This document shows, one piece after another, positions 33,888 through 45,723 of a stretch of 64,000 bases of DNA. Below the pieces are notes generated by a model. That model was not told where the DNA came from, searched no databases, and was given only the letters and a program-made list of their open reading frames with translations. Position 1 is the stretch's first letter. Each line of letters opens with the position of its first letter. The position numbers were made by a program, and so were the translations under genes. Origin of the DNA: Boswellia sacra (Eukaryota; Streptophyta; Magnoliopsida; Sapindales; Burseraceae); assembly GCA_013180625.2 (NCBI GenBank), contig SNVD02004551.1, positions 62,001 to 126,000 on the forward strand. The letters run 5' to 3'.

Positions 33888-35144
33888 TGTCACAGGACTT
33901 TTTCTTGCTAAGCGGAGTGCCCTATGATAGCGCTAAGCCACGCTCAGCCAGCTACTTGATAAACCACTTTGGAGGTTACCACCTGTAGATATGCGCAACC
34001 CACCCACAATTTTTTTGAATACACACAATGGATTTACGGAAGCACCGACTACCAACTCTTCTTTTATTGACTTAAAAGAAAAGATTACAATGTGCCCTAA
34101 GCTTGTGTGCTGGAAACACCCACACTAACACTAGCTACTCCGTTCGCTAAGTGTTTGCCTCTCTAGAGTAAGCACTCTCTTGCTTCTCTTGTGTGTGTTT
34201 CCGGCCCACCCATTTTGGCACAATTTATAGGAAAAGAACCAACCAGCACCCTTGGTTGCTAGGTCCTATTTCCATGGACTAAGCACCACATGGTCCATGT
34301 AGTTGACAACCCCAACTACTAGGCGAGGTGGCACGCTCCTATGCTGCCACACGCATCCCCGACTTCCCATGAGTGGATATCATGGCCTTGATCATGGGAG
34401 TAACTTCCTCAAGCCACTTCCCACTTCCTCTCCTTCTTTTTAGGGACATGGTTGAGTCCACTCAACCATCAAGTTAGTCGAAAGTGAAGCCCACCATTTG
34501 TGTTGCTACTTCCTATACTTTAGGAAATGCCTTCTAGCCCACTTGCACACTACTTCCTTAATTTTATGAGCCACTATCCTCCTGGACATGTGCCATGATT
34601 GATGCCCACTAACACCACCTATTTGCACCATGAACCGCTGCTGCGCGCCATGTCGCCTGATGCCATGCGCCATGTCGCTGTATTGTTGTGTGCTACCCGT
34701 GCACGTGCTTGTTGCCTCGCAAGTGTCCCAGCTCGTATGCATGCATATGCTAGTGTTGTTATGCTACGTTGCCCCAATGTATGTGTTGCCCCGTTGTGTT
34801 GCGCCTAACTCCCGTGTGCGCTCCACACATCATGCTCGCAACCCGTGCGTGCATGTTATCCTATTGTGCCACACCCATCTCCATGCGTGCGCCACATTAC
34901 GCCCGCTTCCCATATGTGTGTATTGCTTTATTGTGCTACACGTCCTCCTGTGTTAGCGTTCACATTGACTTACGATTAGCCTCACGCATCAATGCCTCTA
35001 TTCATGCCACATAAGGTCTCCGCAGCTTGCTAAAGCGCTCAACCGTGCGCTTCTCATTGGCATGCACCGTTGCTGCCCCATCCAAGCCTTGTCATAGGGC
35101 AAGGCAAGCTATGCCAAGCATGTGCAAATATTAAAGGTGTAACA
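33888..35144 (-). mobile_element. Solo LTR (1257 bp) inserted in the Copia reverse transcriptase/RNase H region
   Basis: It begins TGTCACAGG and ends GGTGTAACA, giving TG...CA ends with short inverted repeats. The GTAGT duplication is exact and the Copia reading resumes on the far side. No internal element sequence or primer site is present, so it is the product of LTR-LTR recombination. On the minus strand TCCTATAAATTG (about 34222-34234) could be its TATA box, hence the strand chosen. The right part (34600-35000) is GC-richer with many CATGC/GCGCC words. The family is unknown. Confidence 0.85.
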
Positions 35145-35846
35145 GTAGTCCTCCATAGATCCTACTCAATTTTGTCAAGTCATAGGCTCCTTGTAGTATC
35201 TCGCTTTAGCCAAGCCTAGTATGTCATTTGTTGTCAATAGATTACCACAATTCATGCATAAACCCACTACCAGTTAGTGGATTGTTACCAAATAAATAGT
35301 TCGCTATCTTAAAGACATAATGGCTCATGGTTTGCTTTGACAACGTAATAGTCCTCTAACCTTGCATGCCTTCATAGATGTGAATTGGGTTGATGACTAT
35401 GACAATCGTTATTCCACTTCAGCTTACGTTGTATTTCTTGGTGAAAATCTTATTAGTTGGGCCTCCAAGAAGCAAAGAACTATGGTGCAATCCTCCGCTG
35501 AAGCAGAGTTCAAAGTTGTTGCCGATACAGATCCTAAACTTGGTTGAGTAAAAAATCTTCTTTCAGAACTTTCAATCCCACCAACTTTGCCACTAACAAT
35601 TTATTGTAACAACATAAGAGCCATGTATCTCTCTGCAAATCTCATGTTTCATTCAAAAATGAAACATGTTGCTATTGACTTTCATTTTGTGAGAGATTAA
35701 ATTTCCAAAGGTCAACTTCGTGTATCTCATGTTCATACGGCTAACCAATTGGCAGATTCTCTAACCAAAGCTCTTCCTTGTACAACAGTTTAGGATCATC
35801 GATTCAAGATTGGCCTTCGTGATGGATGCTCAATCTTGTGGAGGCA

Positions 35847-36043
35847 TAATAAACCTTGATTATAGGCTCATGTTTAGCACATAATTCTTGCAATTATACT
35901 ATGTAAAGAGTTGTACTTTGTTTCTGTTTTTTTGATTTTACTATCGTCAATTACAGGACTTGACTTCAGCTTCTAACTTGTATATAATCATCTTGTAAAA
36001 GACAGTGAAATATAATTAAGCATCAATCTTTGACTATTCATTA
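35847..36043 (+). repeat. 3' LTR of the old Copia element
   Basis: 197 bp, preceded by CTTGTGGAGGCA (purine tract). It ends TTGACTATTCATTA before CTGAT. Confidence 0.85.
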
Positions 36044-36048
36044 CTGAT

Positions 36049-38235
36049 GACTCTTTAATTATCTTCTCTCGTCATTAACCTTTACTCTCTCTATCAAGCT
36101 CAATACTCATTCTTTCTCTACCACATATTCTCCCTCATTCTTCTTTCAAAATCCAATCTCCACATCAATTGCTATTCTTCATCTCCACTCTAATAAATCT
36201 CTTGGAAAGAAAATAAAAGGAAATTGAAATCCATTTTTGATGGAGTTTATTCTCTTCTTATGATTATTTTGAAACTTTTATATACTTTAGTCCTTCTAAA
36301 TGGATTGATATAAAATATAATAACCCAAACAAAGATGATGTTACCAATATTGACAATTTTTTATTGAAGAATGGATATGAGTTATGAAAAGTAATTCACA
36401 GACAGTGAAATTGATTGTAAACTTATATTTTAATTATGTCTTTTTCAATATCAACTTATGGATACAACATTGGGTTGCTATTTAACACGCCTTCATCGCA
36501 CTACAAATTCAAGAAATCACCATACAAGCTCTCACCAATCAAACATGAATTGATTGATGCCAACTCTTTCAGAAGCTTCATCGGCTAACGTATCAATCCT
36601 TGGGGTTTTTATCGACTTTCGATCACTAGAGAATGAACATCCACCTTTTTGCTAGATTCTTTTTTTTTGTCATTAATAATAATTAAATATATGTTCTAAT
36701 TAATTGTTAATATTTATTGAATAATTCAATACATTTATATTAACTTTTAAATAATAAATATATACTATTTCATAATTTTTATAAGTTTATATTTATTTCA
36801 TAGATTTTATACATTTTAAATTATTTTATTAAGAAATGTATATTTTAATAACTTATTTTAAAAAAATTGAAAAGCATAAAGTTTTTTTAAAACATAAAAT
36901 ATTTTTTTATACAAAACATTCTTAAAAATAATCTATATAGAAATTATTGGGAAGTTAAAAAAGTGATTATAAATATTATAAATGAATGATATATATGTCC
37001 ATTTTATCATTTGAACGTAATAAAGCTATAACTGCATTAATCTCAAAAACCTCCAACCTGCTTTTATAAAACACAATGGTTTTTAAAGTGGCTTATCAAA
37101 GACCCTCAAATTTATTTTATAGGTTGATTATATTTTTAGCACAATAGAAGCTACTTATTTATACAACATTAACAATCTTAAATTGACCCTTAATTACTAC
37201 ACTCTCTTGATAGGGAATAGAACGAAGAGGGGAAAAATACTGAAAAGAGAGAAGTGCAACCAGGTAGAGGAAGAGAGATAACCATGCCCAAATTTAAAAA
37301 AAAAGATAGATGTTTTAAAACAGATTAGTTAATTAAATATTTAAAGAGCTTTTTCCTTTTTATTTTTTAAGACTTTATCTTTTAAATCTTTAAGTTAGGG
37401 TTGATAAATAGGGAAAAATAAAAAATATGAAGAAGATGATCATAAATGAATGAGAAAAGAAAAGATAAGATGATGGTTAGATATACAAATATTTAACATA
37501 TAAAGGAAAGAGTTTAGCGACAATACATTCCATGTTCCTGTATATCCAATTTTTTGGGAAAAAAATAAAATATATATCATTTTGAATGAACATATGGTAA
37601 ATAAATATATAATATGAACTTGTGATAGTAGATCACACAATTATATGATTTTTTTTTAAATTATTGTAAATATTTTTAATTTGTAATTACTTTAATAAAA
37701 GTTGATTATATTAATATATATTAAGCATATAAACTTGCATAGCATGTCAATTAAATTATTAAAAAGCGAAGAAAACTTCTTCAAAAAAAAGTTTCTTCAA
37801 AAAATAAAGAAAGCAAACGTCATTCAAATGACTCAGCCAAGGCTAATATTTTATGCCATAATGTAAAGATAAGAAGTTAAGCATACAAAAGATCAAATGA
37901 AATGACATGAGCTTAAAAATTAAAATAACAACGCAAAAAAAAATTTATTTGTAAAGAAAATTAAAATACTGGGGAGCGATTTAAGATTTGATGATTGAGT
38001 GTACTAAATGATTAACAAATTGTGGAAGTATCAATTGTGAGAGTAGCGTTAAATTACTCTTTGCCCTGAACATATGTTGAGATTAGGGATTGAATAGACT
38101 AACTTAGAGTAGAGATTGGGGAATTAGAGAATCAACAAACTGAAAAAAGCATAAAATTTGCTTACTATAAGTTTAAAATTATAGGCCTAAGGTTTTACAT
38201 ACACTGACACCAATTTGCAGAATTCTGATGTCGTA
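36049..38235. other. AT-rich spacer containing a diverged duplicate of 58595-60630
   Basis: 36525-37515 is homologous to 58595-58668 plus 59783-60630 (shared words CATGAATTGATT, AGAAGCTTCATCGGCT, TTTTTATCGACTTTC, GAGAATGAACATCCACC, AGATGATGGTT). The copy at 58.6 kb carries an extra 1.1-kb insertion. I see no gene in the spacer. 36049-36524 and 37516-38230 give nothing recognisable. Confidence 0.7.
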
Positions 38236-38529
38236 TGTTATAAATAACTTAATAGAAATTTGCTACGATATACTTAACAAAGGTGAATAAATTGATCAAT
38301 TTTATTCAAGCTGAGATAGCCTTTATATATGCATTACATCAACTAAATAATAACGTTAATCCATGAATATAGAACCACGATCTACCACTAAGCCACTACT
38401 AACTTATAGAAAAATAATAGAATAACTAATCCCTAAGATCACTCACATGAATTGACTACATCATAACTAAATCTAAGTTAATAACTTATTCGTAAATAGT
38501 AGGACACATGATCTGCACAATATCTAGCA
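38236..38529 (-). repeat. 3' LTR of the Copia relic
   Basis: 294 bp. On the minus strand it begins TGCTAGATATTGTGCAG, has TATATAAAGGC (about 38321-38331) as a TATA box and ends ATTTATAACA. Confidence 0.7.
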
Positions 38530-38651
38530 TTCCCTCTTTTAAACTAAATATTGGAAAATGTTCAATTTAATTCTCATGAGGACCACTCCCTTAAATCAGA
38601 TCTTCGATGGTGCAAACTCTAAGTAATTTCCTTAGCTTCAAAAAAACTTCC

Positions 38652-41497
38652 CTATTTGAGAAGTTTGGTGAAGATATGAGCCGCTTGATCTTCACTTCTG
38701 CAGTAAACAAGATCAATGATTCCATCTTTTGTGAGATCATGTAAGAAATAATATCTCACATCTATGTGCTTGCACCTTCCATGTAAAACAGGATTCTTTG
38801 AAAGCTTAATAGTTGAACTGTCGTCACAAAATATTTGAGTGGAACCTAGTTGCCTGAACTGAAGTTCCTCAAGAATCTTCCCAACCAAAGTGTTTGACAT
38901 GCACAAGCAGCTGCTGTAACGAACTCAGTTTCTGTTGTTGACAAAGTGACTATTGGTTGCTTCTCTGATGACCATGAAACTGCTGTAAAACCCATCATAA
39001 ACACATATCCAGATGTACACTTTTTGTCATCCAAATCTCCTGCATAATCACTATCTATGAACCCAAACATAACAGAGTTCTATTTTATTATATAAAACAG
39101 ACCATATTTAGCAGTGTCATGCAAGTAACGTAGAATTCTCTTTACAGCTTGTAGATGAACCTCTTTTAGACTCTCCATACATTTGCTATCAAGACTGACA
39201 ACATACGTTATATCAGGCCAAGTTAGTATTAAGTACATCAAACTCCCAACAATTTATTTGTAAAGTGTACTATCAACTCCTTTGCCTGTAGGATTCTTCA
39301 TAAGCTTCAAACCTAACTCAACTGAAGTAGTAACTGGGTTGCAATCCTTCATTTGAAACCTTTATAAGATCTCTCGAATATATTTCCTTTGAGAAATAAA
39401 TATCCTAATAGCTGTTTGCACAATTTCTATGCCAAAAAAATAGTACATTATGCCAAGATCGAACATATCAAACTCGTGCATCATAAACTCCTTAAATTTC
39501 TCAAACATGAAATTACCACTTCCAGTATAAATCAAATCATCTACATATAGACATACCACAAGTATCTTTCCTTCGTCTCCAATTTTTGTGTAAACAGTAT
39601 GAGCATATGGACACTTTTTAATACCTTTCTTCAAGAAATAAGTATCTATATGACTATACCAAGCTCTAGGTGCTTGCTTTAGTCCATATAAAGCCTTTTT
39701 CAATTTATAAACTTTATGCTCACTACCTTTTATATTATAACCAGGAGGTTGATGAATGAATACCTCTTCTTGTAAGTCTCCATGTAGAAATGTTGATTTA
39801 ACATCAAGTTGGAAAAATGAGCCAAGCGTTTTGAGTTGTTACTGCAATCAACAATCTGATTGTATCATGCCTCATGATAGGAGCAACCACCTCCTTGCAG
39901 TCCATGCCAAACTCTTGTTTGTAGCCTTCGGCCACCAAGCGTGCCTTGTATTTGTCAACTTCACCATTTTCCTTCAACTTTGTCTTGTAAACCCACTTCA
40001 CACCAATTGTTTTCTGCACTTTTTGGAAGTTCAGTCAATTCTCACGTATTGTTTCTCTCAATGGTTGCAATCTCCTCATCCATAACCTTTTGTCATTTTT
40101 GCTCTTTGAAAATTACTTCAAACATTATAGGATCACAATATGAAAATAGGACAAAATGTGTAAGTGGATCCTCATTATCAAGTCCTAGTACTTGATAATT
40201 TGACATCCATGCTAGTCTTCTTCTAACTTGTTGAGAATGAGAGCTTTTTGGAGTGATAGCCTCTGCAAATGATTCTGTTGCAACTGATTTAACAGGTTCT
40301 ATCGCTTGCGACATAATAGAAGGTGCTGAAATTGGTTCTGCTGTTGGTAACACTACTGCAATTTGTTGTTACTATATTTTTTTCATTTTCACCATCAAAA
40401 TCTGCTGGAATTTTCTATCCAGATGCATTGTTACTCCACAACCAAGTTTTCTCCTCATAAAAAATGACATCATGGCTAATGATAATTTTCTTAGTAATAG
40501 GATTATGCAACTTATTAGCCTTTGAACAATCACTAACACCAAGAAAATTAAACTCATTTTTCGCCTTTGTCATCTAATTTCTTTCTTTTCTCATCTAGAA
40601 TATGGGCATATGAAATACATCCAAACACCCAAAAATGATCAACAACAGGCTTACGCCCACTTCATGCTTCTTTTGGAGTTATATTTTGAAGAGGTTGTGT
40701 AGGACACCTACTCAAAATATGAACACCCTAATTAATTGCTTCATGCCAAAAGCCCTTGGAAAGATTGCTCCATCGTAGAAGACCTCATACCATGTTAAGA
40801 ATCATGCGATTCTTTCTCTTACAAACCCCATTTTGTTGAGGTGAATAGGCTACTGTCAGTTGTCTTCTAATTCCATACTTGTCATAAAAATCCCAAATGT
40901 TTGTGAGTTGTACTCTCCATCATGGTCAGTTCGTAAGACTTTAATTGGACAACCAGCTTCCTTCTCAACTAGTCCTTTGAACCTTTGAAAAGTTACTAAG
41001 GCTTCTGACTTTCGTGCAAAAAATATACCCAGCTTTTTCGGCTAAAATCATCAATGAAGGATATAATCAAGAAAGTGGCCCACAATAAACTTTTTGGATA
41101 TAGGATCCTTAGTCTTATACTTTTTTCTAATGAATCCCATGATTCCTTAGCCGAGGTTTTCTCAATATACGTATTATATAATGAGTTTGACAAATCATTC
41201 ATGACATAATTATGGCATAAGAAATCAGAATGCCTCCAACAATACTAACAACTTGGACATCTTGCTCATGTTCATTGAGTTTAGGTGGATCCTCAGTCAA
41301 GAACCTTGCCAGATCCACAATGGTCAAGTAAAACAACATCTTTTGTTGTAACCTCTCGAAATTCAATCCATTGAATTTCTTCAATTTTTCACCATAGTTT
41401 ATAGGAACTGATATCAGTATAGCTGAGGTAGTAACCATATTAAGCTATTGAGAACCTGCCATATTCTCATCATTGACAACAACAATTGTCTGTGGCA
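38652..41497 (-). pseudogene. gag-pol of the Copia relic
   Basis: Minus strand from about 41497. Gag: KKFNGLNFERLQQKMLFYL (41390), followed by a fragmentary junction near 41000. Integrase: TDHDGEYNSQTF-like at about 40930 down to 40600, then a linker. Reverse transcriptase: QKTIGVKWVYKTKLKENGEV (40019-39960) and KKALYGLKQAPRAWYSH with LVVCLYVDDLIYTGS intact (39703-39362). RNase H: FIDSDYAGDLDDKKCTSGY and VSWSSEKQPIVTLSTTETEF (39064-38846), ending GRCKHIDVRYYFLHD. Many frameshifts and stops make it inactive. The LDVKSTFLHGDL-type segment at about 39800 follows a further frame change. Confidence 0.8.
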
Positions 41498-41500
41498 TTA

Positions 41501-42604
41501 ATAAATTAAATGATTTTTAATTTCTTAAACAAACTATAGTTTGAGAGCAACTAAATAGCTTTTAATAGATAATTCCTAGGAAAGGCCTAAGGGTTCACAA
41601 ATAGGACTCAATTAAAACCTTGCCTTCTTAGACAAAATATTTTTACAAGAAAATTCCTAGGAAAGACATGGAGGGGTCACAGTTGCTTCCTTTTCAAACT
41701 TGGTCTCCTTAGACAAAACTTCTCTATTTACTACTAGTCCACACCAACAAACTACAAAAGTTCGTTTACAAAAATTTCAAATATATATATATATATATAT
41801 GGCAATGGCAATTTATATATTCAACATGCAACCTAGTTATAAACCTTATATAAAGCAATAATATGTTTTAAGATTGTTAGAAAATACATGCAATATATGA
41901 GGATAAGTGACAATAATAATTTAAATTAACTTTAAATTAGTAAGCGCTTGGCATATCAACAAAATTTGCTAAGGCCTGTGTATCACACAGTGTCCTTAAA
42001 ACACGTTCATCTTCTCTACTAGGTGCTTGAGAATTATACTCGCATTTTTCTTCTAAGATAAAATGATGTTGAGCAATAAGGGAAGCCCAACCCTTTTGCT
42101 CAGGCAACCCTTTTGCTCAGGCAAACTAGAAATTTTCCAAACTCTATCACACAAGGACTCCTCTAGAAAACTAAAGAAAGAACAAGCTAGAGAGAATTCT
42201 CTAATATTTTGGTGTCTTAAGAAATGAAGAAAGGACGTCTTCATATAGGCCAAGGAAAATGTAACTTCCAAATCCATTTAATTCAAAATTAAATTTGTAA
42301 CCACAAAATAAATTTGATTCAATACAAATCAGTTCCAATTAAATCATAATAAGTCATAAACAATAAATTTGTAACATCAAATGATTTTATAACATCAAAT
42401 TCATTCAAAAAAAATTAAAATTTTTCTAACATAGTGACTTACGAAAATGGTAAACTTGAAACCAACCATATAAAACTTGTAAAAAGATAAATAAATTTTG
42501 CAATATTTGTTTGTCTAAGTTCTGAAACTACTTTTTATTATTGTTTGCAAGTTTTATATATGCTTTAATAACTTTTATCGATAATTAGCATATCCATGCA
42601 GTGA
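41501..42604. other. Spacer with a short tandem duplication
   Basis: 41565-41640 and 41648-41722 are related copies sharing AATTCCTAGGAAAG and CTTAGACAAAA. A (TA)n tract lies at about 41780-41800. CAACCCTTTTGCTCAGG is repeated side by side at 42088-42120. No gene was recognised. Confidence 0.5.
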
Positions 42605-42884
42605 TGCATTGTAGCACAACCTTTACATATGTACCAGCTTTCCCTCTTCCTCTTACCCAATATAGCCAATGCTTTGCTGGCCTTTCTTTGGGCAGCAACA
42701 TACTAATTGTATGTATACTTGCACTGAATGGGGTATTCTCTTAGAGATCGATAGTAATGTAAGTAGAGATGAAGTTAAGAAGCTTGTGATTTAGTTGATG
42801 AAGGGAAAGAAGGACAAAGAAATGAAAAAGAGGGCCAAGGAATGACAATCAAAGGTAGAGGCGATTTTTGCACCAGGGGGCTCA
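42605..42884 (+). pseudogene. UGT85A-like pseudogene B, 5' part
   Basis: Only the end of the enzyme is present: a PFF-type stretch (about 42680), then CTEWGILLEIDSNVSRDEVKK, interrupted by a stop, and KDKEMKKRAKE. It is about 85% alike to 16350-16545 of copy A. A TGA and other stops show it was already dead. The reading is cut at GGGGGCTCA, where the Athila element entered, and resumes at 54396. The catalytic N-terminal half is missing. Confidence 0.8.
42880..42884. repeat. Target-site duplication GCTCA (left copy, one mismatch to GGTCA)
   Basis: The right copy at 54391-54395 reads GGTCA. The UGT sequence is continuous (GGCTCA|TCATATCAGAACC) when one copy is removed, as in copy A. Confidence 0.75.
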
Positions 42885-44402
42885 TGACCCATCGAAAAAA
42901 GGATTATCTCCCAAGTATATGAGTGTCAAAGTAATAAACCTCGCAAGATCATGGTCGATCCACGAGGAAGGAGATTTAGCAGTATAAACTATAAAGTAAG
43001 CAAATATGACATGAATAATTCAAATGAATAACAAGATGATATTAACAAATAAAAGCAAGATGATAGGTGATATAACCGATCATTCAAATATAAATCAAGA
43101 ATAAGACGTGGTTAAACCATCTATAGAAATAAAAGGATAATTTAATAAGTAATAAACAAGAATACTTAAAATACACAAATAAGAGAAATTGACACAATAA
43201 TAATGAAAGCTAAGGCTAGGGGATCCGCCCTTGATATATCGAATAAAGATAAATAACTCAATTATAACTCAATTGGAATCCACACATTAAGGAGGTTCCA
43301 ATTGGAAGGTATGTCATTTAAGCCCATTTTAGTTATATGAATTATATTTGTTTCATTACCAATATTTATACCACTTCTTGTAAATGGGTTCAAGCACCCA
43401 ATGTGCCAATCGCCATATGTCTACAAAAAATCAAGGTTCCTAACTAGATTCATGTCGGTAAGGAAGAACCATACGACATCTAAAAAGGATCCAAGCATAT
43501 GATGTGCCAAGGATTGTCTGCAATGGATCAAGACCTCCACTTTACGAGTGGTGTTAAGATTGATTAAGAAAATAAATATAAATCATATAAAATAAATAAC
43601 ACAAGATTATGATTATTAAGCACCTGTCAAGGGTTAGAAAATCCTTATTCTCATATCAAAGGTTTCACCCTTTCACCTTAGCAAAAGAGAATTTAGCAAA
43701 ACATTATAAAAGAAAGAAAACAAATTGCAAGAAAAAGAAAATTCATTAATAACATTAAAACACGAGAGAGGAAAAAACAATAACAAGAGATCCCAGCCAA
43801 GGTCAGATGCCCTATTAGGTCACAAGGTATCTCTATTTATAGATACATTCAGGGGTAAACTTGTCAAATTACAAAGGGACAAAAGTCAAATATATTGTTG
43901 ACAATTGGGATTATCATGTGCAGCAACTTTGACCACTGATTTTAGCACCGAATTACTTAGAATTGTGATCACATGTCTTCATGAAAGTTGTAGATATTTC
44001 TCTCAGCTTTCTAAAACATCTTGATCTATATGATTTGGATACGTATATCAAGAGATATGGTCAAAATACTGAGGCATGGTTAAGCTGGACGGAAACTGCA
44101 GATGGGTTCACTTCAAGCCTATTTTTGGTCCACTAAGAACCCGAATTTGATGATGCTTGTGAAATACAATCTTGTAGATAATTTAATCAGCTTTCCAAAA
44201 ATTCAAGATTTGCACCATTCTAATTCATAAATAAAAAGGTATGCCCATTTTACTGAACCTACAGCAAAACCAAAATTAAGAGAAAGTTAAATCCAAAGAT
44301 GCAAAGACTACAAATATGTTTAAGTTGAGAAATTTAATGACACTATTAATGTAATATGATGAATTAAGATCTTAGTAAGCATACATATTTAAGTGTTCAT
44401 CA
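42885..44402 (-). repeat. 3' LTR of the Athila element
   Basis: 1518 bp. On the minus strand it begins TGATGAACACTTAAATATG and ends GATGGGTCA. TATA box CTATAAATAGAG is at about 43849-43860. Confidence 0.9.
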
Positions 44403-44739
44403 CACACCCTAACCAGTTTATTGCTAGTCCCTAGCAATTAAAGCGTTATTATTTAGAAGTGATCTATAGATTTTTGTTTCCAAGGTGGTCATTATTGCAC
44501 TATCCTTGATTTTATCCAAATAAATAAACTCTCAACCGATTTGTTTTTTAATGACTCATGTAGCCTTCAGTCAAGATATTAACAATACCTTTTTTTTGTG
44601 CTCAGTCGACACATGACTATGGGGCTTATTAGAATGAAACTATATCGGTTCAAATATGTTAAGGCTAAGAACCTTAGGCAGGGGGCATTCATTCATCATT
44701 ATTTATATATATATATTTTTCTTTTTTTTAAAGAATGCA

Positions 44740-45015
44740 TCTTTAACCCATGTAGCGAGCCTTAGGCTAATGACTCCCATACTAGTTGGCGTTAGGGCAT
44801 TACGTGTTAAGACACCCCTACGAGATTAACAACTCGAGTTGTCGATGCTTTATTTTTGCTTAGAAACTTATGGATAGTGCAATGTTTAATCCCATTAAGC
44901 TTTCTCCTTAATCCATGTAACGAGCTTTGGGCCAATAGCTTCCAAACTAGTTGGTCTTAGGGTATTAGGTGTTGAGGCAACCCTCAGGCTTAATTGCTCG
45001 AATTAAGGAGGCTAC
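44740..45015. repeat. Diverged tandem repeat near the Athila 3' LTR
   Basis: Two units about 164 bases apart share CCATGTA.CGAGC.TT.GGC, ACTAGTTGG and AGGG.ATTA.GTGTT. The units lie in the untranslated 3' region of the element. A trailing (T)n-rich stretch follows at 45050-45085. Confidence 0.6.
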
Positions 45016-45026
45016 GAGACCAAACT

Positions 45027-45723
45027 TATCCACGATTGCCTTTCTTTTTGCTTTTTTTTTCACTTCTTCTTTTTTTTTTTTTTACTTTCCCTTTCCTTTT
45101 GTTGTTATCCTAAACAAAACAAAAGAACTCAAATATTGTAACATTTCATTTTGCAATCCACAATCATGCATCAAAGTATGTGTGTGCGTGAACAAAGGTT
45201 CATGAATACTTGCTTAACGAGTACATGAGCACACAGTTTATTAAATGGTAAGGTTGTGAGAGTTCATAGATTTGAATAATTCAAAGTGAAATGGATAAGA
45301 CCTCCTTATTATAAAATTCAAAAATCAAAACTAAATAATATCAAGTTAGCTAAAATGAGTCTTCAAAAATACAAAATCAAAACAAAATGATAAATTGGTT
45401 AGAGTGTGCTTCAAGAGTTCAAACTGACCCTCTTTACTCTGCCATTCCTGACCTAGAATGCATCTTAAGAGAATTTGAACTCTTTACACCGCGCACTCTG
45501 AATCTAATTACTAACTCCTTTTTTTTTGCAAGAAAAAGAAAATTTAAGACATATTTATGTCTACTATCCTTCCCCTCTAACCAAATGAAACATTGTTCTC
45601 AATGTTTAAATGTATAGAGATAAAGTATAGGAGACAATACCTGAAGCTTCTGTTATTCAAGAGAGACGACTTGAAAGACTCATAAAATAAAATGCTAAAA
45701 ATAAAATAAAAGATAAGAAAAAA
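45027..45723. other. Athila 3' untranslated region, no gene seen
   Basis: Pyrimidine-rich, then AT-rich. Short ATG frames exist on the + strand but resemble nothing known. The stretch lies between the tandem repeat and the LOG relic. Confidence 0.4.

Larger units (their letters stand above)
26287..35700 (+). pseudogene. Copia gag-pol polyprotein, broken and interrupted
   Basis: Pieces in order on the + strand: Gag (26287-27010, with MSDEEIVHHTLNGLG); after the nested element, a zinc knuckle CSYCNKPGHIA with a stop inside the motif (about 30450); protease (WVVDSSASHHITSD, about 30540); GAG-pre-integrase (DSCLCNKSHK, 31040); integrase (MDYFFKYTWFYPL to about 31640, GGSEYQS); after the MITE, reverse transcriptase (33210-33887, DKALYGLCQAYQALY; catalytic box YVND where YVDD is expected); after the solo LTR, RNase H (35150-35700, [20 protein letters not shown]). 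Stops and frameshifts are common. The D-to-N change would by itself remove polymerase activity. Confidence 0.85.
25996..36043 (+). mobile_element. Old Ty1/Copia retrotransposon with three nested insertions
   Basis: LTRs are at 25996-26195 and 35847-36043 (about 87% alike by eye), the iMet primer site TGGTATCAGAGCC is at 26196-26208, and CTGAT flanks the whole. The coding order on the + strand is Gag, protease, integrase, reverse transcriptase, RNase H, which is the Copia order. It is interrupted by a Gag-only element (27018-30131), a hAT MITE (31700-32359) and a solo LTR (33888-35144), each with an exact target duplication. Without these its own length is close to 5 kb, normal for Copia. The LTR ends read TA...TA in place of TG...CA. 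It is inactive. Confidence 0.9.
38236..41500 (-). mobile_element. Copia retrotransposon relic lacking its 5' LTR
   Basis: On the minus strand the coding order is Gag, integrase, reverse transcriptase, RNase H and one LTR at 38236-38529 preceded by a purine tract (AAAAGAGGGAA, 38530-38540). No second LTR or primer site was found to the right of the Gag start, and the left-flank TCGTA has no partner there, so the 5' end is lost. Domain spacing is otherwise normal for Copia but internal deletions are present: the Gag at 41000 runs into integrase sequence. It is inactive. Confidence 0.8.

Noticed and set aside
34599..35014. Overlapping + strand frames rich in Cys and His
   Set aside because: They lie in the GC-rich part of the solo LTR and match no protein; chance frames.
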